40,810 bases of DNA from Alistipes sp. (GTDB lineage: Bacteria > Bacteroidota > Bacteroidia > Bacteroidales > Rikenellaceae), in contig JAFVOR010000029.1 of NCBI GenBank assembly GCA_017505725.1, positions 1-40,810 on the forward strand, in the 5' to 3' direction. Positions 15,573 to 24,566 of the stretch are shown piece after piece. Under the pieces are notes generated by a model. It made no database searches and was not told the DNA's origin. It saw nothing but the letters and a program-made list of their open reading frames with translations. Position 1 is the first letter of the stretch, and each line of letters begins with the position of its first letter. A program made the translations under genes and the position numbers.

Positions 15573-18533
15573 CTAGAAACGGAAGTAGACATTCACGAAG
15601 CAGGTTGTACCAAGCATATAGAAGTACTTCGAGTCGAAGTGTGTGTAATAGGTGGTCGAAGGATTCGACTGTCCTGGCATTGTACCACGCACCTTACGCA
15701 TACGCATCTGCTCGTAACCACCTGTGCGAATGTTCTTGTTGTTCAATATATTCTTGACCTCTGCACTGAAACCGATTGTGTACTTGCGACCGATATACCA
15801 GTTCTTACCGAGGCTGGCTGCCAAAGTGTAGGCGTGACCAAGCTCCTCCTCTGCACGCATTGCCTTAATCTGTCGCGAAGCCCACGCCCTCTGATCGATG
15901 TTGCTGCTCTCGCTGGTGAGCACATCAATAAATGGCTTCACAGCGTTATCGGTACGATATGCAGGGTTCATCGAGAGATACAACTTGTCATAGAAGTTGA
16001 AGTTGATCGATGCAAACCAATTCTTTGGTCCACGGAAGTCGAGGCCTACATTGAGGGCTAACTGCGGAGTGCTCTCCACATAGAATCCCTTCCAGTTCAC
16101 CTTATCCTCGAGCTTCACCTTGTTGCTATTGTCGACTGTCTGCACAAAGTTTGGATTCGAAGTGTAGCGGTAGTCACCATAGTTGAATGCCGACTGGAAT
16201 GCCAAACCACCCCAGATTGGAACGCGAACAGCAAGCTCAACGCCCATATAACGCTTGTCGATATTACTCATAGCGAAGTTGGTGAACGACGACTGGGTAT
16301 CATCGTAGAACGAAATTACCTTCGAAGCGTTGGTCATCTCGGTGAAGTAACCTGCAACGCGAGCTTGGATATATGGCAAATTGAGGTTGTAGACCAACTC
16401 TGCGCTGTAAGCCTGCTCCGGAGTCAAACCAGGGGTAACAGTATTACGGGTACGAGGCGAGACGAATGCCGAATTGAATGTTGGAGCATCCTGCACAGCA
16501 CCCAGATTCAACGCCAAGTGGTGAGCCTGCGAGAAGCGGTATGAGAATGTCGCCTTTGCCTTGTAGGTCAAGAAGTTCAAGTGCTTCGAATCACCCTTCG
16601 AATCGTTGATAAAGAGACCCTTGCGCAAAAGTCCGTGACGCCACAAACCTGCGTAGCCTACCTCGCCACCGACATTCATCTCGAAACCACCGGCGCGGTA
16701 CTGATACATAGCCCAAGCCTGAGCCTGACGCACGTGTGCATAGTAGTCATACGAGAACTTGTCACCCTCACGAACGATGCGTGCGTGACCGTGCTCGTTG
16801 TAGTAGTCGAGGTCGTTTTGGTAGGCAATTGGGTTGCTACCCATATCGCGCTCTGCAAACTTATCGACATCCACCCAGAAGTCACCGCCAAGCAAATCCT
16901 TAATCTTGTCGTAGTACTCGGTGCGATTCACTCGAGCCTTAACACCAGCCAAGAGGTGGTGATTAGCACTGAAGTCGTGCGAGATATTCGCTGCAAAGTT
17001 GTAGTCGATCTGGTCGGTATGACGCTCCTCGATCATATAGTTCGAACGATGTCCCTCGGCATATGGCGAAGCCGCACCATTTTTGTTCGAGTTGATCATA
17101 TTGTCGAAATCGATGCGACCATTCCATATCGCGCGAGCATCGGCTGCACCCTGTAAGTATGAGAATATCTGGTCGTTGCTCGATGGGGTAAAGATTCCAT
17201 TAACCGCCACACCTGTAGCACCCGAGCGAAGAGCATAAATTGCCTCGTGGAGCAGACCCTGCTTAGCAAGTTCCGACGAGTTTGGTGCGAGGAAGTTTGC
17301 GAAACCATTCTCGGTGAGAATCTGCGAGGTGTAGTTCGATGGCAAGTAACGATAGTAGTCAGGTCGTGGGTCTGCACCATCTTTCCAAGTGAGCGCCGAG
17401 TAGCCATTAAAACCGAAACGCACCGATGTAGCTGCGGTCAAGCGGGTCTTCTCGTTGATGTCGTAGTAGTAGTTGAGCATTACGATAGGCTCGTGCGAGC
17501 GACGGACACGGGTATTACGCAACTTACCGTTCTGATAACCAACATTCGGATTGTAGTAGTTGCTACCGAACATATCGTAAGCCTCCTGAGTCGACGCCTG
17601 CTGCGCACCACGCTGCTGCGGAGTACCGAGCACCATCAACGAAAGGCGATGCTGCTTATTGAACTGCTTCTCTGCTGCTGCAAAGTAACCATACGAGTTG
17701 TAGTAAACACCATCTACATAGCCGTTACCACCCTGACGAGTCGAAGCCGAAAATGCAAACGACCAACCATTGTCGAGCTGACCTGTTGCGTACGACACGA
17801 TAGCACGGAAGTTGTACATCTGGTTACCGCCTGATACGCTTGCACGGAAGCCCTTACGCATCTGCGATGCACGAGCGTTGATGTTGGTTGTACCGCCAAA
17901 ACCGCCTACACCGTAGTCGGTTGCTGTCAAGCCGGCAGTGGTCTCCTGATTACGGGTCGCGTCGTTCATACCGCTCCACAACGACCAAGGGCCATAGCCA
18001 GTCAAAGCGTCGTTGAAACGAATACCATTGAGGTATACATCGGTGTACTTCGAGTCGTAACCACGCACATTGAATCGCATCTCGCTAAAACGATACGAAG
18101 CGATGTTGTTGTAGAGGTCCTTCGAAGCCGAAAGGGTCGATGGCAAAGCCTGTGTATCCGATGCCGACGAGTCGTTGTCCAACTCTGCAAAGATTGCATC
18201 GTCGAGCACCTCACCCGAAACAGCCTTAGGAACTACGATTACAGCGTTGATATCCTTAACGCCATTCTCGACCTTAACCACGATATCGAGATTCTCGAAC
18301 TCGGGAGCAGCAAACGAGAGTTTGTAGTCACCTGCAGGCACGCCCTTCAACTCGAAGTAACCCTCATCGTTGGTCTGCGCCTTGTAGGTTGTACCCTCAA
18401 TCGTTACTGCAACATTTCCGACAGCAGTTCTGCCGTTGCGCGACAGCACCCTACCCTTCAATCCGCTCTCTTGTGCAAAGGCGGTCGATGCGAGCATTGC
18501 CATCGTTGCAATAAGTAAAAATTTCAGTTTCAT
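15573..18533 (-). CDS. TonB-dependent outer-membrane receptor with N-terminal carboxypeptidase-regulatory-like domain
   Basis: A 986-residue outer-membrane protein. It has a signal peptide (cleavage near AFAQ), a CarboxypepD_reg-like beta domain (about 22-105, GLKGRVLSRNGRTAVGNVAV... DEGYFELKGVPAGDYKL), a plug with FNVRGYDSKYTDVYLNGI (about 155-175) and GVGGFGGTTNI, and a large 22-strand-type barrel ending in aromatic VYFRF, the usual BAM signal. It would import a bulky ligand using TonB energy. It sits between the EEP nuclease (28-base gap) and the DUF5689 lipoprotein (23-base gap), so its ligand may be a nucleic-acid product. The barrel is clearly related to the shortened receptor at 34964-37417 (both share the GYQNGK-R-N-RVRR segment). 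Confidence 0.92.
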   Translation of the reverse strand: MKLKFLLIATMAMLASTAFAQESGLKGRVLSRNGRTAVGNVAVTIEGTTYKAQTNDEGYFELKGVPAGDYKLSFAAPEFENLDIVVKVENGVKDINAVIVVPKAVSGEVLDDAIFAELDNDSSASDTQALPSTLSASKDLYNNIASYRFSEMRFNVRGYDSKYTDVYLNGIRFNDALTGYGPWSLWSGMNDATRNQETTAGLTATDYGVGGFGGTTNINARASQMRKGFRASVSGGNQMYNFRAIVSYATGQLDNGWSFAFSASTRQGGNGYVDGVYYNSYGYFAAAEKQFNKQHRLSLMVLGTPQQRGAQQASTQEAYDMFGSNYYNPNVGYQNGKLRNTRVRRSHEPIVMLNYYYDINEKTRLTAATSVRFGFNGYSALTWKDGADPRPDYYRYLPSNYTSQILTENGFANFLAPNSSELAKQGLLHEAIYALRSGATGVAVNGIFTPSSNDQIFSYLQGAADARAIWNGRIDFDNMINSNKNGAASPYAEGHRSNYMIEERHTDQIDYNFAANISHDFSANHHLLAGVKARVNRTEYYDKIKDLLGGDFWVDVDKFAERDMGSNPIAYQNDLDYYNEHGHARIVREGDKFSYDYYAHVRQAQAWAMYQYRAGGFEMNVGGEVGYAGLWRHGLLRKGLFINDSKGDSKHLNFLTYKAKATFSYRFSQAHHLALNLGAVQDAPTFNSAFVSPRTRNTVTPGLTPEQAYSAELVYNLNLPYIQARVAGYFTEMTNASKVISFYDDTQSSFTNFAMSNIDKRYMGVELAVRVPIWGGLAFQSAFNYGDYRYTSNPNFVQTVDNSNKVKLEDKVNWKGFYVESTPQLALNVGLDFRGPKNWFASINFNFYDKLYLSMNPAYRTDNAVKPFIDVLTSESSNIDQRAWASRQIKAMRAEEELGHAYTLAASLGKNWYIGRKYTIGFSAEVKNILNNKNIRTGGYEQMRMRKVRGTMPGQSNPSTTYYTHFDSKYFYMLGTTCFVNVYFRF

Positions 18534-18561
18534 ACCTTTTATTTATAATGTTTATCTTCTC

Positions 18562-19608
18562 TTACTTCGAAATGTAGATGTAGACAGGGAAGTGGTCGCT
18601 ATAACCGTTCTGGAAGTTTGAGCCGACGAACGAACGCAACGGATAGTTCTTGTACTGACCCTCCTGCTGAATCATATAAGGACGGTTGAAGATGTTTCCG
18701 TAGAACTTTGCGCCCTCCTTCTTCTGAATCTTCAATGCTCCGGTCGAGCCCGTAGCCAAATTCTCCGATACTACGATATTGTCGAACAAATTCCACGAAT
18801 CACGATAACCCAAAGTGCCATAACCAGCCTTCAACATCGAGTAGAACGGATTATACATATCGTTTGGCTGCAATCCTCCGATCTTACCCTTCTTGTCACC
18901 CTTTGCGCCAAGCACCTCTACAACGCTTGCATCGGTGGCATCATCGTTGAAGTCGCCCATAATAACAACCTTGGTGTTAGGATTCACCTTGCGCACCGAG
19001 TCGCAGATGTGCTTACACTGCGCTGCTACGTGGTCGCGCGAATACTGCGAGCGCTCCTTTCCACCGAGACGCGATGGCCAGTGCGACACGATAAAGTAGA
19101 ATGGCTCGCCCTCAATCTTACCCCACATAGCAACGAGGTCGCGAGTGAAGAATGTTGGTCGACCAGGAAACGACACACGATGCGCCTCCGAGCCCTCCAA
19201 CTGGAACTTGTCGGGACGATAGAAGAAGGCGCAATCGACACCGCGACGGTCCGGCGAGTCGTAATGAACGATGCGATAGTTTGCCTTTGCCAATCGTGGC
19301 GTTGCAATCAAATCCTCCAATACGAGGCGATTCTCAATCTCCGACACACCGATTACTGCAGGGAAATTCTTATCCTCAGCAGCGATGTCGAACAATACGC
19401 GCGACATATTGTCAAGCTTACAGTTGTAGCGGTAGGTGGTCCACTTGCGCGCACCCTCAGGGAGATACTCCTCATCGTTCTTGTTCGGATCGTTGATTGT
19501 GTCGAACAGGTTTTCGAGGTTGTAGAATACCACCTTGTAAGGCTTCTGCGCAAAGACCATTGCGGCTACTGCCACAACACACAAAAGGGTTAAAAGCGTT
19601 CTTTTCAT
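18562..19608 (-). CDS. Exported endonuclease/exonuclease/phosphatase (EEP) family protein
   Basis: A 348-residue EEP-superfamily enzyme with a signal peptide (MKRTLLTLLCVVAVAAMVFAQ), so it acts in the periplasm or outside. The metal and catalytic motifs are all present: VVFYNLENLFD (first Asn), GVSEIEN (metal Glu), SHWPSR (catalytic His), GDFNDD (Asp and Asn) and the terminal SDHFP (Asp-His pair). The family cleaves phosphodiester or phosphomonoester bonds in DNA, RNA, inositol phosphates or lipids. Sitting between the NUC1 nuclease and the TonB receptor, a role in cutting nucleic acid fragments further is the simplest idea. Length is normal for exported Bacteroidetes members. The substrate is inferred from context only. 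Confidence 0.9.
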   Translation of the reverse strand: MKRTLLTLLCVVAVAAMVFAQKPYKVVFYNLENLFDTINDPNKNDEEYLPEGARKWTTYRYNCKLDNMSRVLFDIAAEDKNFPAVIGVSEIENRLVLEDLIATPRLAKANYRIVHYDSPDRRGVDCAFFYRPDKFQLEGSEAHRVSFPGRPTFFTRDLVAMWGKIEGEPFYFIVSHWPSRLGGKERSQYSRDHVAAQCKHICDSVRKVNPNTKVVIMGDFNDDATDASVVEVLGAKGDKKGKIGGLQPNDMYNPFYSMLKAGYGTLGYRDSWNLFDNIVVSENLATGSTGALKIQKKEGAKFYGNIFNRPYMIQQEGQYKNYPLRSFVGSNFQNGYSDHFPVYIYISK

Positions 19609-19639
19609 ATGATTAAAATTAATATAAATTTATACAATT

Positions 19640-20917
19640 TTATAGGCCCCAATCCTTCAAGTTCTTCTGATTCTTGACCGCCTCGGCAATCGATGGGTGC
19701 AAGTTTCTAAAGAATGTAAAGCCCGAACGTCGCTCAATCTCGGCTACCGTAGTGGCGGCTTGCTGAGGAGTGTCATACTGTGCACTCTCGCTATTCTCAT
19801 AGACAAACGCTATGCACTGCAACTCGTTGGCCGATGTGATGTTCGATATATGTTTCTTACTATTTCCCAACTTTGTACGCAACAGGAGCTTGTATGCGTG
19901 TGATGGCACGGTTGCAGTCACACCACTCTTCGACACAGTGCGCTTTGCACCCTCGAACAGCGTACCCGTAACCACGAACAGCGTATCCGGAACCACCCAA
20001 CCTCGCACCTTGTTTTCGATTGTAACCCACGAGCCGCCATTAAAGTCATACTCCTGCGGCATAATATTTACCGAATAGAAGGTCTGCGCATTGGTATTGA
20101 AGGTGTTGTAACGCGATGCCGATGGCAAGATATGGCCACGAGCATATCCACCGCCATATGTTGAGCGAGCAGGCCACTGCTTCGATTGAGGAATCACAGG
20201 GTCGGTATAGTCGTAACGCACTACCCTATAGCCTCCGTTTGACGAATATTCGCAGACGGCATCGTCGTAGGCCCAAGCATCGGTGCGACCATTATTGTTG
20301 GCTGCTGTGTAAGTTCCGCGCTGCATATATGTAGAGTGCAGAGGGTAAGCCACCCAATGTGAGCACAACTTGCCCAAATCGTAGCACACCGAGTAGTTGC
20401 GCACTCGCTGACCATTCATCAGCGTTGTATAGTAGGTCTTGTGGAGCAAATCTACCCCATCACGATAGGCGGGCTGCTCACCCCAAGTGTGATCGTAATC
20501 GGGATCTTTGGTCTTGGCCAACTGACGAATAGTGAAGCTCGCGGTGTAACCATCCGTAAAATCGATTTCCACCTCGGCACTACGCTCGCTCTCCGAATTA
20601 TTCATCTCGAATCGCACCTGGAAATCCTCACCAACTGCGCCAACAGACTTAACTATCGAGCAGAACTCTGCACCTCTCACCACTTTTGCCCTCCACATAT
20701 ATGCAGGGTCGCCCTTGGTCTTTCCCGACAAAATGGTAGTTTGGTATGTTATCACGGAGTTGGGCAACGATGCGCCCGACTTGTATGGTGTCCACTCCGA
20801 CTCTACGCAAGCCGTAAAACCAAATACAAGCATCAACATAGCGACAATGCTAAAGTTGATGCTTCTAATTCTAAAATTTATATTTCTCAAACTCTTCAAA
20901 ATTATATCAATTGTCAA
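19640..20917 (-). CDS. DNA/RNA non-specific endonuclease (NUC1 type) lipoprotein
   Basis: A lipoprotein of up to 425 residues with lipobox GFTAC. Residues about 50-125 look like a BACON-type beta domain, and the nuclease domain follows: RGHILPSASR holds the catalytic His of the DRGH motif (the Asp is Ala here), and NIMPQEYDFNGGSW...N supplies the Asn metal ligand region of the beta-beta-alpha-Me fold. Such enzymes cut DNA and RNA without sequence preference. No ATG gives a full signal peptide: the frame opens with TTG at 20917, but a TAATTTTG promoter match (20904-20897) overlaps that part, so TTG at 20890 is a better start; the first ATG (20839) leaves no basic n-region. It lies 31 bases before the EEP gene. 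Confidence 0.85.
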   Translation of the reverse strand: MTIDIILKSLRNINFRIRSINFSIVAMLMLVFGFTACVESEWTPYKSGASLPNSVITYQTTILSGKTKGDPAYMWRAKVVRGAEFCSIVKSVGAVGEDFQVRFEMNNSESERSAEVEIDFTDGYTASFTIRQLAKTKDPDYDHTWGEQPAYRDGVDLLHKTYYTTLMNGQRVRNYSVCYDLGKLCSHWVAYPLHSTYMQRGTYTAANNNGRTDAWAYDDAVCEYSSNGGYRVVRYDYTDPVIPQSKQWPARSTYGGGYARGHILPSASRYNTFNTNAQTFYSVNIMPQEYDFNGGSWVTIENKVRGWVVPDTLFVVTGTLFEGAKRTVSKSGVTATVPSHAYKLLLRTKLGNSKKHISNITSANELQCIAFVYENSESAQYDTPQQAATTVAEIERRSGFTFFRNLHPSIAEAVKNQKNLKDWGL

Positions 20918-20940
20918 TTTTCAATTGTCAATTAAATTTA
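20908..20940. repeat. Imperfect direct repeat AATTGACAATTGA
   Basis: Two near-identical 13-14 base units built from TTGACAATTGA (minus strand) lie just before the NUC1 coding region, and the adjoining TAATTTTG may be its promoter. Confidence 0.55.
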
Positions 20941-20944
20941 GTAC

Positions 20945-20971
20945 CCAAGGCAGGTAATCAGCCTGCCTTGG
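20945..20971. terminator. Perfect 10-bp inverted repeat after the BACON lipoprotein gene
   Basis: CCAAGGCAGG and CCTGCCTTGG enclose a seven-base loop. No T-run follows on the minus strand, so this may be a partial terminator or an intra-operon processing site that sets relative expression of the genes downstream. Confidence 0.5.
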
Positions 20972-20985
20972 ATTATATTGTCTTA

Positions 20986-22635
20986 CTATCTGTAGGTGAT
21001 AGTCATCGACTTGATGTAAGCACGAGTCTTCGAAGTTGTACCTGTAGAGGTAAACTTGATTGCATCAGCCTCACCTGTCCAAGTACGAGTGCTTGCCTCA
21101 GCCGAAAGAGATCCGGTGTCACAGCCCAAATAGTACATATTATTGTCGAATACAAAGTCGATAGATGTGATAGTCTTGCCGTTAGCATCTACGTCCAAAA
21201 CTGCTCCATTCTGATACATACGGATACCGTTTGATGCATCATAGTATGCAGGAGCAGTGCCAGCGCCGCCCTTGCTGAATACCAACGAAACATTCTCATC
21301 TACCTCGAATGTTCTACCATCTACATTCTCTGCATTTGCAAGGCCCAAAGTATTGAATACGATCGACACGGTCTTCTCCTCGCCAACTTCGCCCGAAGGA
21401 GCAGCCTTCTGAGCAACCTTGATAGTCACGCTCTCAACACCCTCAGCCGAAAGAGTGATCTCGCCCTCGCGAGCAGCACCCTCATTAGCCGATACAGAGT
21501 AGGTCAAAACATTGCCATTTACCTCTGCAAATGTAACAACTGTACCATCAGGGGTTGCTGTTACACTATCAAGAGCAGCAACAGTGATGTTGTGAGTTGC
21601 ATTAGTAACACCTTCAGCAGGAACATTCGAGATATTCTCAGCCTGGAGAACAGGGTGACTTGCATCAACCTCTACGCTCACAGTTACCATATTTGCGTAG
21701 ACGGTACCCGAGATACCTACCATATAACCACGAGCAATGATGTATGCACCATTCAAACCATTCAACTGATTTGCAAGAGCAGTTGGTGCGTAAGAGATAG
21801 AACCCTTGTAGTCATCATAACCATCGTGACCCTCAATATTGAGGTTGTAGTTGTTATAACCCTTATTGCTATCCTTCACTACGAGCTGACCCTTCATCTC
21901 TGCGTATACAACCGAGAGGTTCTTTGCATAGGTGTCGAGTGCTGCATAGGTGCTGAGGTCCAGTGGAGTACCATAACCTACATTGATAGTCTCGCCGGTA
22001 GGAGTGATTGTAGCATCCTTACCGAACTGCAACAAACCACCGTAAGTGGTAACTGCACCCGAAACATTCAAAACTGTACCTACAGCAGGGATAGTTGCGC
22101 CATTGCCCAAATAGGTCAAGATGCAACCACCGCTGTTGTCGGTCATTACAAAGCTCTGCGAGCTTGCTGCAACAACCCAAGCACCCTGGATGTCGTAGTC
22201 ACCGGCTGCCTTGATAGACGCGATACCGCCCTCTACTATCTCACCACCAGCATTCTGGTAGATGGTAGCAGTTGCATTAGCTGTCGAAGTGTAAGGCATA
22301 CCCTCAAGAGTAGCCGGCTTGCTTGCAGTGAAGCTAACTTCAATACTGCGCACTACCGGAGATGCCGGAACGGTAACGGTAACATTGGCGTTGCCCTTAC
22401 CCAACTCTGGAGAGATAGTCACACCTTCAACATCGCAAGTTGCAACCCACGATGCGTTCGATGTAACGCTAAATGTCTTGGTGTCACCCTCCAACAAGAC
22501 TGCAGTTTCTGCAGGAGAAATTGTGATCTCAGCAGGGCTTGTTGTGTCCTCTGCACCACCATCCTCAGGTGTACAACCCACGCCAAAGAGCATTGCTGCT
22601 CCGGCTACAAACGCAAAAAATCTTCTTGCTTTCAT
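20986..22635 (-). CDS. BACON-domain lipoprotein with OB-like domain
   Basis: A 549-residue lipoprotein (lipobox FGVGC). Residues about 33-127 form a BACON-type Ig-like domain (ETAVLLEGDTKTFSVTSNASW). Residues about 135-320 look like the OB-like DUF5689/YhcR type (DYDIQGAWVVAASSQSFVMTDNSGGCILTYLG), a fold often found near nucleic-acid-binding proteins. A second BACON-like repeat (about 325-410, HNITVAALDSVTA) and a C-terminal beta-sandwich (about 420-549, ending YIKSMTITYR) follow. No catalytic motif is seen. As the first gene of the nuclease/TonB run it may bind polymer at the cell surface. BACON was named for presumed carbohydrate binding, so glycan binding remains possible. Confidence 0.8.
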   Translation of the reverse strand: MKARRFFAFVAGAAMLFGVGCTPEDGGAEDTTSPAEITISPAETAVLLEGDTKTFSVTSNASWVATCDVEGVTISPELGKGNANVTVTVPASPVVRSIEVSFTASKPATLEGMPYTSTANATATIYQNAGGEIVEGGIASIKAAGDYDIQGAWVVAASSQSFVMTDNSGGCILTYLGNGATIPAVGTVLNVSGAVTTYGGLLQFGKDATITPTGETINVGYGTPLDLSTYAALDTYAKNLSVVYAEMKGQLVVKDSNKGYNNYNLNIEGHDGYDDYKGSISYAPTALANQLNGLNGAYIIARGYMVGISGTVYANMVTVSVEVDASHPVLQAENISNVPAEGVTNATHNITVAALDSVTATPDGTVVTFAEVNGNVLTYSVSANEGAAREGEITLSAEGVESVTIKVAQKAAPSGEVGEEKTVSIVFNTLGLANAENVDGRTFEVDENVSLVFSKGGAGTAPAYYDASNGIRMYQNGAVLDVDANGKTITSIDFVFDNNMYYLGCDTGSLSAEASTRTWTGEADAIKFTSTGTTSKTRAYIKSMTITYR

Positions 22636-22786
22636 AATTTTTGGTTTTTGTTAGTTAAATTAATAAAAGTTAAAAATGTGTATAAAAAAGGTCTATTCAA
22701 GCTACAATTTACAACCAACGCTTCAATAACTGTGCGAATATACAATAATTTTCATAAACAAACCACTCTTTCACCTTATTTTTTTT

Positions 22787-22794
22787 CAAAAATA
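22787..22794 (-). promoter_or_regulatory. Putative -7 element for the nuclease/TonB operon (TATTTTTG)
   Basis: Minus-strand TATTTTTG fits TAnnTTTG and lies 151 bases before the BACON lipoprotein start. The nearest TTG upstream is about 25 bases away, farther than usual. Confidence 0.3.
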
Positions 22795-22832
22795 AATTAA
22801 CACACACCCATTTCGACTACAATGGAAAAAAC

Positions 22833-22865
22833 AAAAAAAAGTTGGAGCAATCATTGCCCCAACTT
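22833..22865 (-). terminator. Rho-independent terminator of dnaA
   Basis: On the minus strand GTTGGGGCAAT pairs with ATTGCTCCAAC with one mismatch, followed by a run of eight or more T/T-rich bases. It begins about nine bases after the dnaA stop. Confidence 0.85.
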
Positions 22866-22873
22866 CCATCTCT

Positions 22874-24286
22874 TTAATTTAGCAGTATCTTTTCGATCTG
22901 CTCAACCTGCTGACGGAACATCTTCTCGGTCTCCATTAGATTCGATATCGTCTTGCAGGAGTGTAGCACCGTCGCGTGATTGCGACCACCAATCGCTGCT
23001 CCGATATTGGTCAGTGGCTGTTTGGTATGCTTCTTTGCGAGATACATCGCCAACTGACGAGCAATGGCAACCTCGCGAGTACGCTCAGACGAACTTAGAC
23101 GCTCCTTGTCAACACCCATTTGTTCACAAATAGTGGTAAGAATATGATCGATTGTAATCTCCTTCTGATACATCGAGACATAGACCTTGAGCACCTCCTT
23201 CGCCAGCGTCGTTGTGATGCGCTTATTCATAAAAGTGGCATTGGCCACAAGCGAAGAGATCGCACCCTCTATCTCTCTGATATTCGCAGAGATATTCTCG
23301 GCCAAGTAAGAAACCACTTCATTTGGAATATCAGCATTGAGCTGATTAGCCTTTGTGCGAATAATCTTAACCTTTGTCTCGTAGTCAGGTACTCGAATCT
23401 CGGCCGACAAGCCCCACTTGAAACGGGTGAGCAATCGCTCCTCGATATCTTTCAACTCCACTGGTGGTTTATCCGAAATAAGCACAAGTTGCTTACCCGA
23501 CATCTGCAGGTGGTTGAATATATTAAAGAAGGCATTTTGCGTACCCGGTTTGCCCGACAACTCCTGAATATCGTCAAGGATAAGCACATCCACAGCCTGA
23601 TAGTAGTGGATAAAGTTCGGAATGTCGTGATTTATGGTTGCAGCCTGGAACTGAGCCTGAAATTTGCTCATCGCCACATACAACACCTGCAACTCGGGGA
23701 ATCGCTGACGCACCTCGTTGCCGATGGCGTGCGCCACGTGAGTCTTACCAAGTCCCGAATCTCCATAGATATAGAGAGGGTTGAATGGCGTATGGCTACC
23801 AGGATTAACCGATATAGACATAGCTGCCGAACGCACCAAACGATTACACTCTCCCTCGATAAAATTATCGAATGTATAATTTTTATTGAGCTGAGGCTCA
23901 ATTCGCAGACGATTTATGCCTGGAATTACAAAAGGATTTCGTATATTTGACGTGTCAGTTGGCTGACTGAACGACTGCTCAGATACAGTAGCATCACTCT
24001 CGCTCGGAACAGCTATCGGATGATTGCTCTTTGGGATAGCATAATAGAGGCGGGTTTCACTACCGAAATGCTGCGCGATAATCGGTTTCAACACCTGACT
24101 GTAGTTACTCTCGATAGTTCTCGCAAAGTCGCGATCCGGCACCTTGATTCGAAGTCTCGCACCGTCGAACTCGAGTGGCTCTATCGGAAGAAACCACTGC
24201 GCAAACTCTTCGGCCGAGGTCTTCGCCTTAAGCTGACTGAGACAAATTTGCCAAGCATCGGTGTATGTTGCGGCTGTTGCAAACAT
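22874..24286 (-). CDS. dnaA: Chromosomal replication initiator DnaA
   Basis: DnaA binds DnaA boxes at oriC and opens the duplex to start replication. The 470-residue protein has domain I (about 1-85, AWQICLSQLKAKTSAEEFAQWFLP), a linker (86-130), the AAA+ domain with Walker A GDSGLGKTH (175-183) and Walker B LILDDIQ (235-241), RLLTRF (284-289), and the C-terminal DNA-binding domain with the signature GGRNHATVLHS (433-443). Start at 24286 gives MFATAATYTDAWQ, a normal N-terminus. It is monocistronic, with its own terminator, and divergent from the phosphohexomutase gene. No cluster of DnaA boxes is seen beside it, so oriC is not shown to be here. Confidence 0.98.
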   Translation of the reverse strand: MFATAATYTDAWQICLSQLKAKTSAEEFAQWFLPIEPLEFDGARLRIKVPDRDFARTIESNYSQVLKPIIAQHFGSETRLYYAIPKSNHPIAVPSESDATVSEQSFSQPTDTSNIRNPFVIPGINRLRIEPQLNKNYTFDNFIEGECNRLVRSAAMSISVNPGSHTPFNPLYIYGDSGLGKTHVAHAIGNEVRQRFPELQVLYVAMSKFQAQFQAATINHDIPNFIHYYQAVDVLILDDIQELSGKPGTQNAFFNIFNHLQMSGKQLVLISDKPPVELKDIEERLLTRFKWGLSAEIRVPDYETKVKIIRTKANQLNADIPNEVVSYLAENISANIREIEGAISSLVANATFMNKRITTTLAKEVLKVYVSMYQKEITIDHILTTICEQMGVDKERLSSSERTREVAIARQLAMYLAKKHTKQPLTNIGAAIGGRNHATVLHSCKTISNLMETEKMFRQQVEQIEKILLN

Positions 24287-24493
24287 AAATTACTGATTAA
24301 TAATGTTTTGGGCTATAATATCAAGTCAAATCAAACGGAGCTCGTTGTTTGACATTGCAAAGGTGAGAATAAAATTGTGGAAAAAAAAATGGCGCAACTA
24401 TTGTTTATTTAATATTATTTACTATGGGCAAAGAAAATGATTTTTGACTCTAAATTTTAACTCGCTGATACACTTTATTAAAAATAAAATTGC

Positions 24494-24501
24494 TATATTT
24501 G
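24494..24501 (+). promoter_or_regulatory. -7 promoter element of the phosphohexomutase gene (TATATTTG)
   Basis: TATATTTG is an exact TAnnTTTG match, 65 bases before the ATG at 24567. The -33 region has only TTTA. The preceding 24287-24490 stretch is AT-rich and otherwise empty apart from one near-match to a DnaA box at 24376-24384. Confidence 0.5.
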
Positions 24502-24566
24502 CAGAGATAAAAATTCGAATAAATTTCACAAAATATATAAACAAAACTTATCAAAAAACTGTTAAT

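Noticed and set aside
21592-22800. A 402-codon plus-strand frame opposite the BACON lipoprotein gene.
   Set aside because: It is the antisense shadow of a well-supported gene, rich in Cys, Ser and Thr with no domain. Other long antisense frames (opposite the M16, TonB and dnaA genes) were rejected for the same reason.
24287-24566. Replication origin beside dnaA.
   Set aside because: Only one near-match to a DnaA box (24376-24384) is seen, with no cluster and no clear unwinding element. A GC-skew plot of the whole genome would decide.
24444-24566. Extended N-terminus for the phosphohexomutase.
   Set aside because: The extension is AT-rich, contains the promoter, and the family start fits the ATG at 24567. 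Similar upstream extensions of era (990), argS (32103) and the TIR gene (32078) were rejected.
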